In this document: positions 6,179 through 7,432 of the stretch, piece by piece
How the letters are laid out: every line of letters starts with the position of its first letter
Numbering within the stretch: the first letter of the stretch is position 1
Source: Opitutales bacterium
GTDB lineage: Bacteria > Verrucomicrobiota > Verrucomicrobiia > Opitutales > Opitutaceae
Assembly: GCA_021772595.1 (NCBI GenBank)
Contig: JAJFLS010000298.1
Span: 1-7,432, forward strand
Reading direction: 5' to 3'
DNA: 7,432 nt
Program-made: the position numbers and the translations under genes
Notes under the pieces: generated by a model
Seen by the model: only the letters and a program-made list of their open reading frames with translations
The model's database searches: none
Told to the model about the DNA's origin: nothing

Positions 6179-7432
6179 TCACCCTTTCTTCACGATTTCC
6201 TCGACGGCGGCGATCACTTGGTCGCAATCGGCTTTAGAATTATATATGTGCGTGGAGACTCTCACCGCGTTTAGCCCTTGTTCGGACACGCGACGACAGC
6301 GCAATTTGTATTCACGTGACAATGCGTTGTTTATCGTTTCGAAATCCACCTTCGCGCTTTTAAAGGTCGTGATTGAACGTCTCAATTCCGGATCCTTCGG
6401 AGTGAGCACTTCCACGCTATCGATTTCCGAAAGCGCTTTATGCAAGTAACTCGCGAGTTTCTTTCCGTAGGCCTCGATTCTCTCGCATCCTATCGAGCGC
6501 TGAAGTTCCATCGCGACCTTCAAGCCTTCGACGAGCTCCGTATTGCGCGTGCCGTATTCGTGCCGCTTCACCGCCGGATAATAGATAATTCGACCCGGCA
6601 ACCCGTAGTCACCGCTTGTATACGATCCTACATGACTGCACTCCACCTCGTTCAAATTCGCTTTGGCTATATAGAGAATGCCGGTACCACGAGGCCCACC
6701 CATCCATTTGTGGCCACTGGTCGCGTAGGAATGACAACCGATCGCATGCAGGTCGACCGGGATCATCCCCGCGCTTTGGGCGCCATCAAGGTGGAACCAA
6801 ATGCCCTTTTCGCGGGCAAGCCGAGCGATTGCCTTAACATCGAAAAGAATGCCCGTCGGCGCGGTGATGTGGCTGACCTGTATCACCCGAGTCCTCGGCG
6901 TAACCAGATTGCTGATGCTCTCAATCGAGCCTTCCGACGAATCAGGGTCCGGATCGAAAATCTTCACGCGAATGCCATGAATATTCTGGCGATTCAGCCA
7001 GGTCATGAACCCTCCGGGATGAGCGTGGGATTCGATAATCACTTCGTCTCCTTTCTCTAGTATTAGTCCCGCCGAGATAATGGAGTTCGATTCGGTCGCA
7101 TTGCGCGTGAAGCAGATCTCTTCCGGATCAGCGCCCAGAAATTCCGCGGTGACCTCGCGGACTTCATCCATTATCGCATGACCCGTTTCGGAGATCGTTT
7201 GAAGTTCTTTCGCTTTCGCGGCGACCGCATCGAGCACCGCCGAAGGCGCCGGACCCAAGCCTCCACAATTCAAATACACGCGCTCTCGTGTAAGCGGATA
7301 GGCATTCCTCACGGCCGCCCAAAACGGATCTGGATTGCTCGATGAGAAATCGGGAAGCACTCCCGAAGCGACCTTCGCGCCTCGGCAGCCCAAAGCGAGC
7401 AAGCTCGTCGAGCCCAACCCCATCGCGGATAC
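6179..7432 (-). CDS. Class V PLP-dependent aminotransferase-like enzyme (isopenicillin-N-epimerase type), N-terminus cut by the window edge
   Basis: The frame is open to the right edge (Val-Ser-Ala before the ATG at 7423), so the true start probably lies outside. Numbering here is from that ATG. The visible N-terminus, MGLGSTSLLALGC, looks like the end of a Tat or lipoprotein signal peptide with a lipobox-like Cys13, predicting export. Fold-type I landmarks follow: TRNATES (106-112) for the phosphate loop, HLDGAQSAG with Asp213, SGHKW with the Schiff-base Lys239, RHEYGTRN (287-294), and VRVSTHIYN with the substrate-carboxylate Arg388. The position of the cysteine desulfurase catalytic Cys is Gln382, so it is not a sulfur-mobilising NifS/SufS enzyme. 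Tat-exported relatives exist; Pseudomonas PvdN acts on pyoverdine in the periplasm. Possible reactions include transamination, epimerisation or elimination. It converges with the exported RidA-like gene, a plausible functional partner. Confidence 0.9.
   Translation of the reverse strand, partial: VSAMGLGSTSLLALGCRGAKVASGVLPDFSSSNPDPFWAAVRNAYPLTRERVYLNCGGLGPAPSAVLDAVAAKAKELQTISETGHAIMDEVREVTAEFLGADPEEICFTRNATESNSIISAGLILEKGDEVIIESHAHPGGFMTWLNRQNIHGIRVKIFDPDPDSSEGSIESISNLVTPRTRVIQVSHITAPTGILFDVKAIARLAREKGIWFHLDGAQSAGMIPVDLHAIGCHSYATSGHKWMGGPRGTGILYIAKANLNEVECSHVGSYTSGDYGLPGRIIYYPAVKRHEYGTRNTELVEGLKVAMELQRSIGCERIEAYGKKLASYLHKALSEIDSVEVLTPKDPELRRSITTFKSAKVDFETINNALSREYKLRCRRVSEQGLNAVRVSTHIYNSKADCDQVIAAVEEIVKKG

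Noticed and set aside
6440..7060. Plus-strand open frame of 206 codons
   Set aside because: It is antisense to the class V PLP enzyme, which has all its catalytic landmarks.

Overview
The window reads as a piece of a Gram-negative, polysaccharide-degrading bacterium, most likely from the Verrucomicrobiota (Opitutae-like) or a neighbour in the PVC group. This is an inference. It rests on a GxGYxYP-type protein, a BNR-4 lipoprotein, paired small amidohydrolases, weak or absent Shine-Dalgarno sequences, and GTAG-headed REP repeats. Nothing in the window fixes the taxonomy directly.

Region 1-5100 is one minus-strand block, read from right to left. First comes a small secreted beta-rich protein (start about 5100). 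Twelve bases later follows a secreted GxGYxYP-family protein of 553 residues (4563-2902). It overlaps by 20 nt an intact metal-dependent amidohydrolase (2921-2106), which overlaps by ATGA a second, metal-ligand-less amidohydrolase homologue (2109-1351). After a 133-nt gap filled by a composite REP/REPIN element comes a BNR-4/sialidase-like lipoprotein (start 1217, running off the left edge). The first four genes are packed like an operon. The fifth follows on the same strand and may share the transcript. A plausible but unproven reading is extracellular or periplasmic recognition and cleavage of a glycan or decorated sugar (BNR-4 and GxGYxYP proteins), followed by cytosolic hydrolysis or decarboxylation of the product (amidohydrolase pair).

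Region 5101-5619 is the divergent intergenic region. It holds no convincing gene, but it has a near-perfect REPIN (5474-5552) of a sequence class different from the one at 1232-1330.

Region 5620-7432 holds a plus-strand RidA/YjgF-family gene with an export signal (5620-6153). It converges on a class V PLP enzyme of the isopenicillin-N-epimerase-like type (6179 to the right edge), whose visible N-terminus looks like the tail of a Tat or lipoprotein signal peptide. An exported imine/enamine deaminase beside a probably exported PLP enzyme is the most suggestive pairing in the window.

No tRNA, rRNA, CRISPR array, transposase or intact insertion sequence was seen. The only mobile-type DNA is the two REPIN-like elements.
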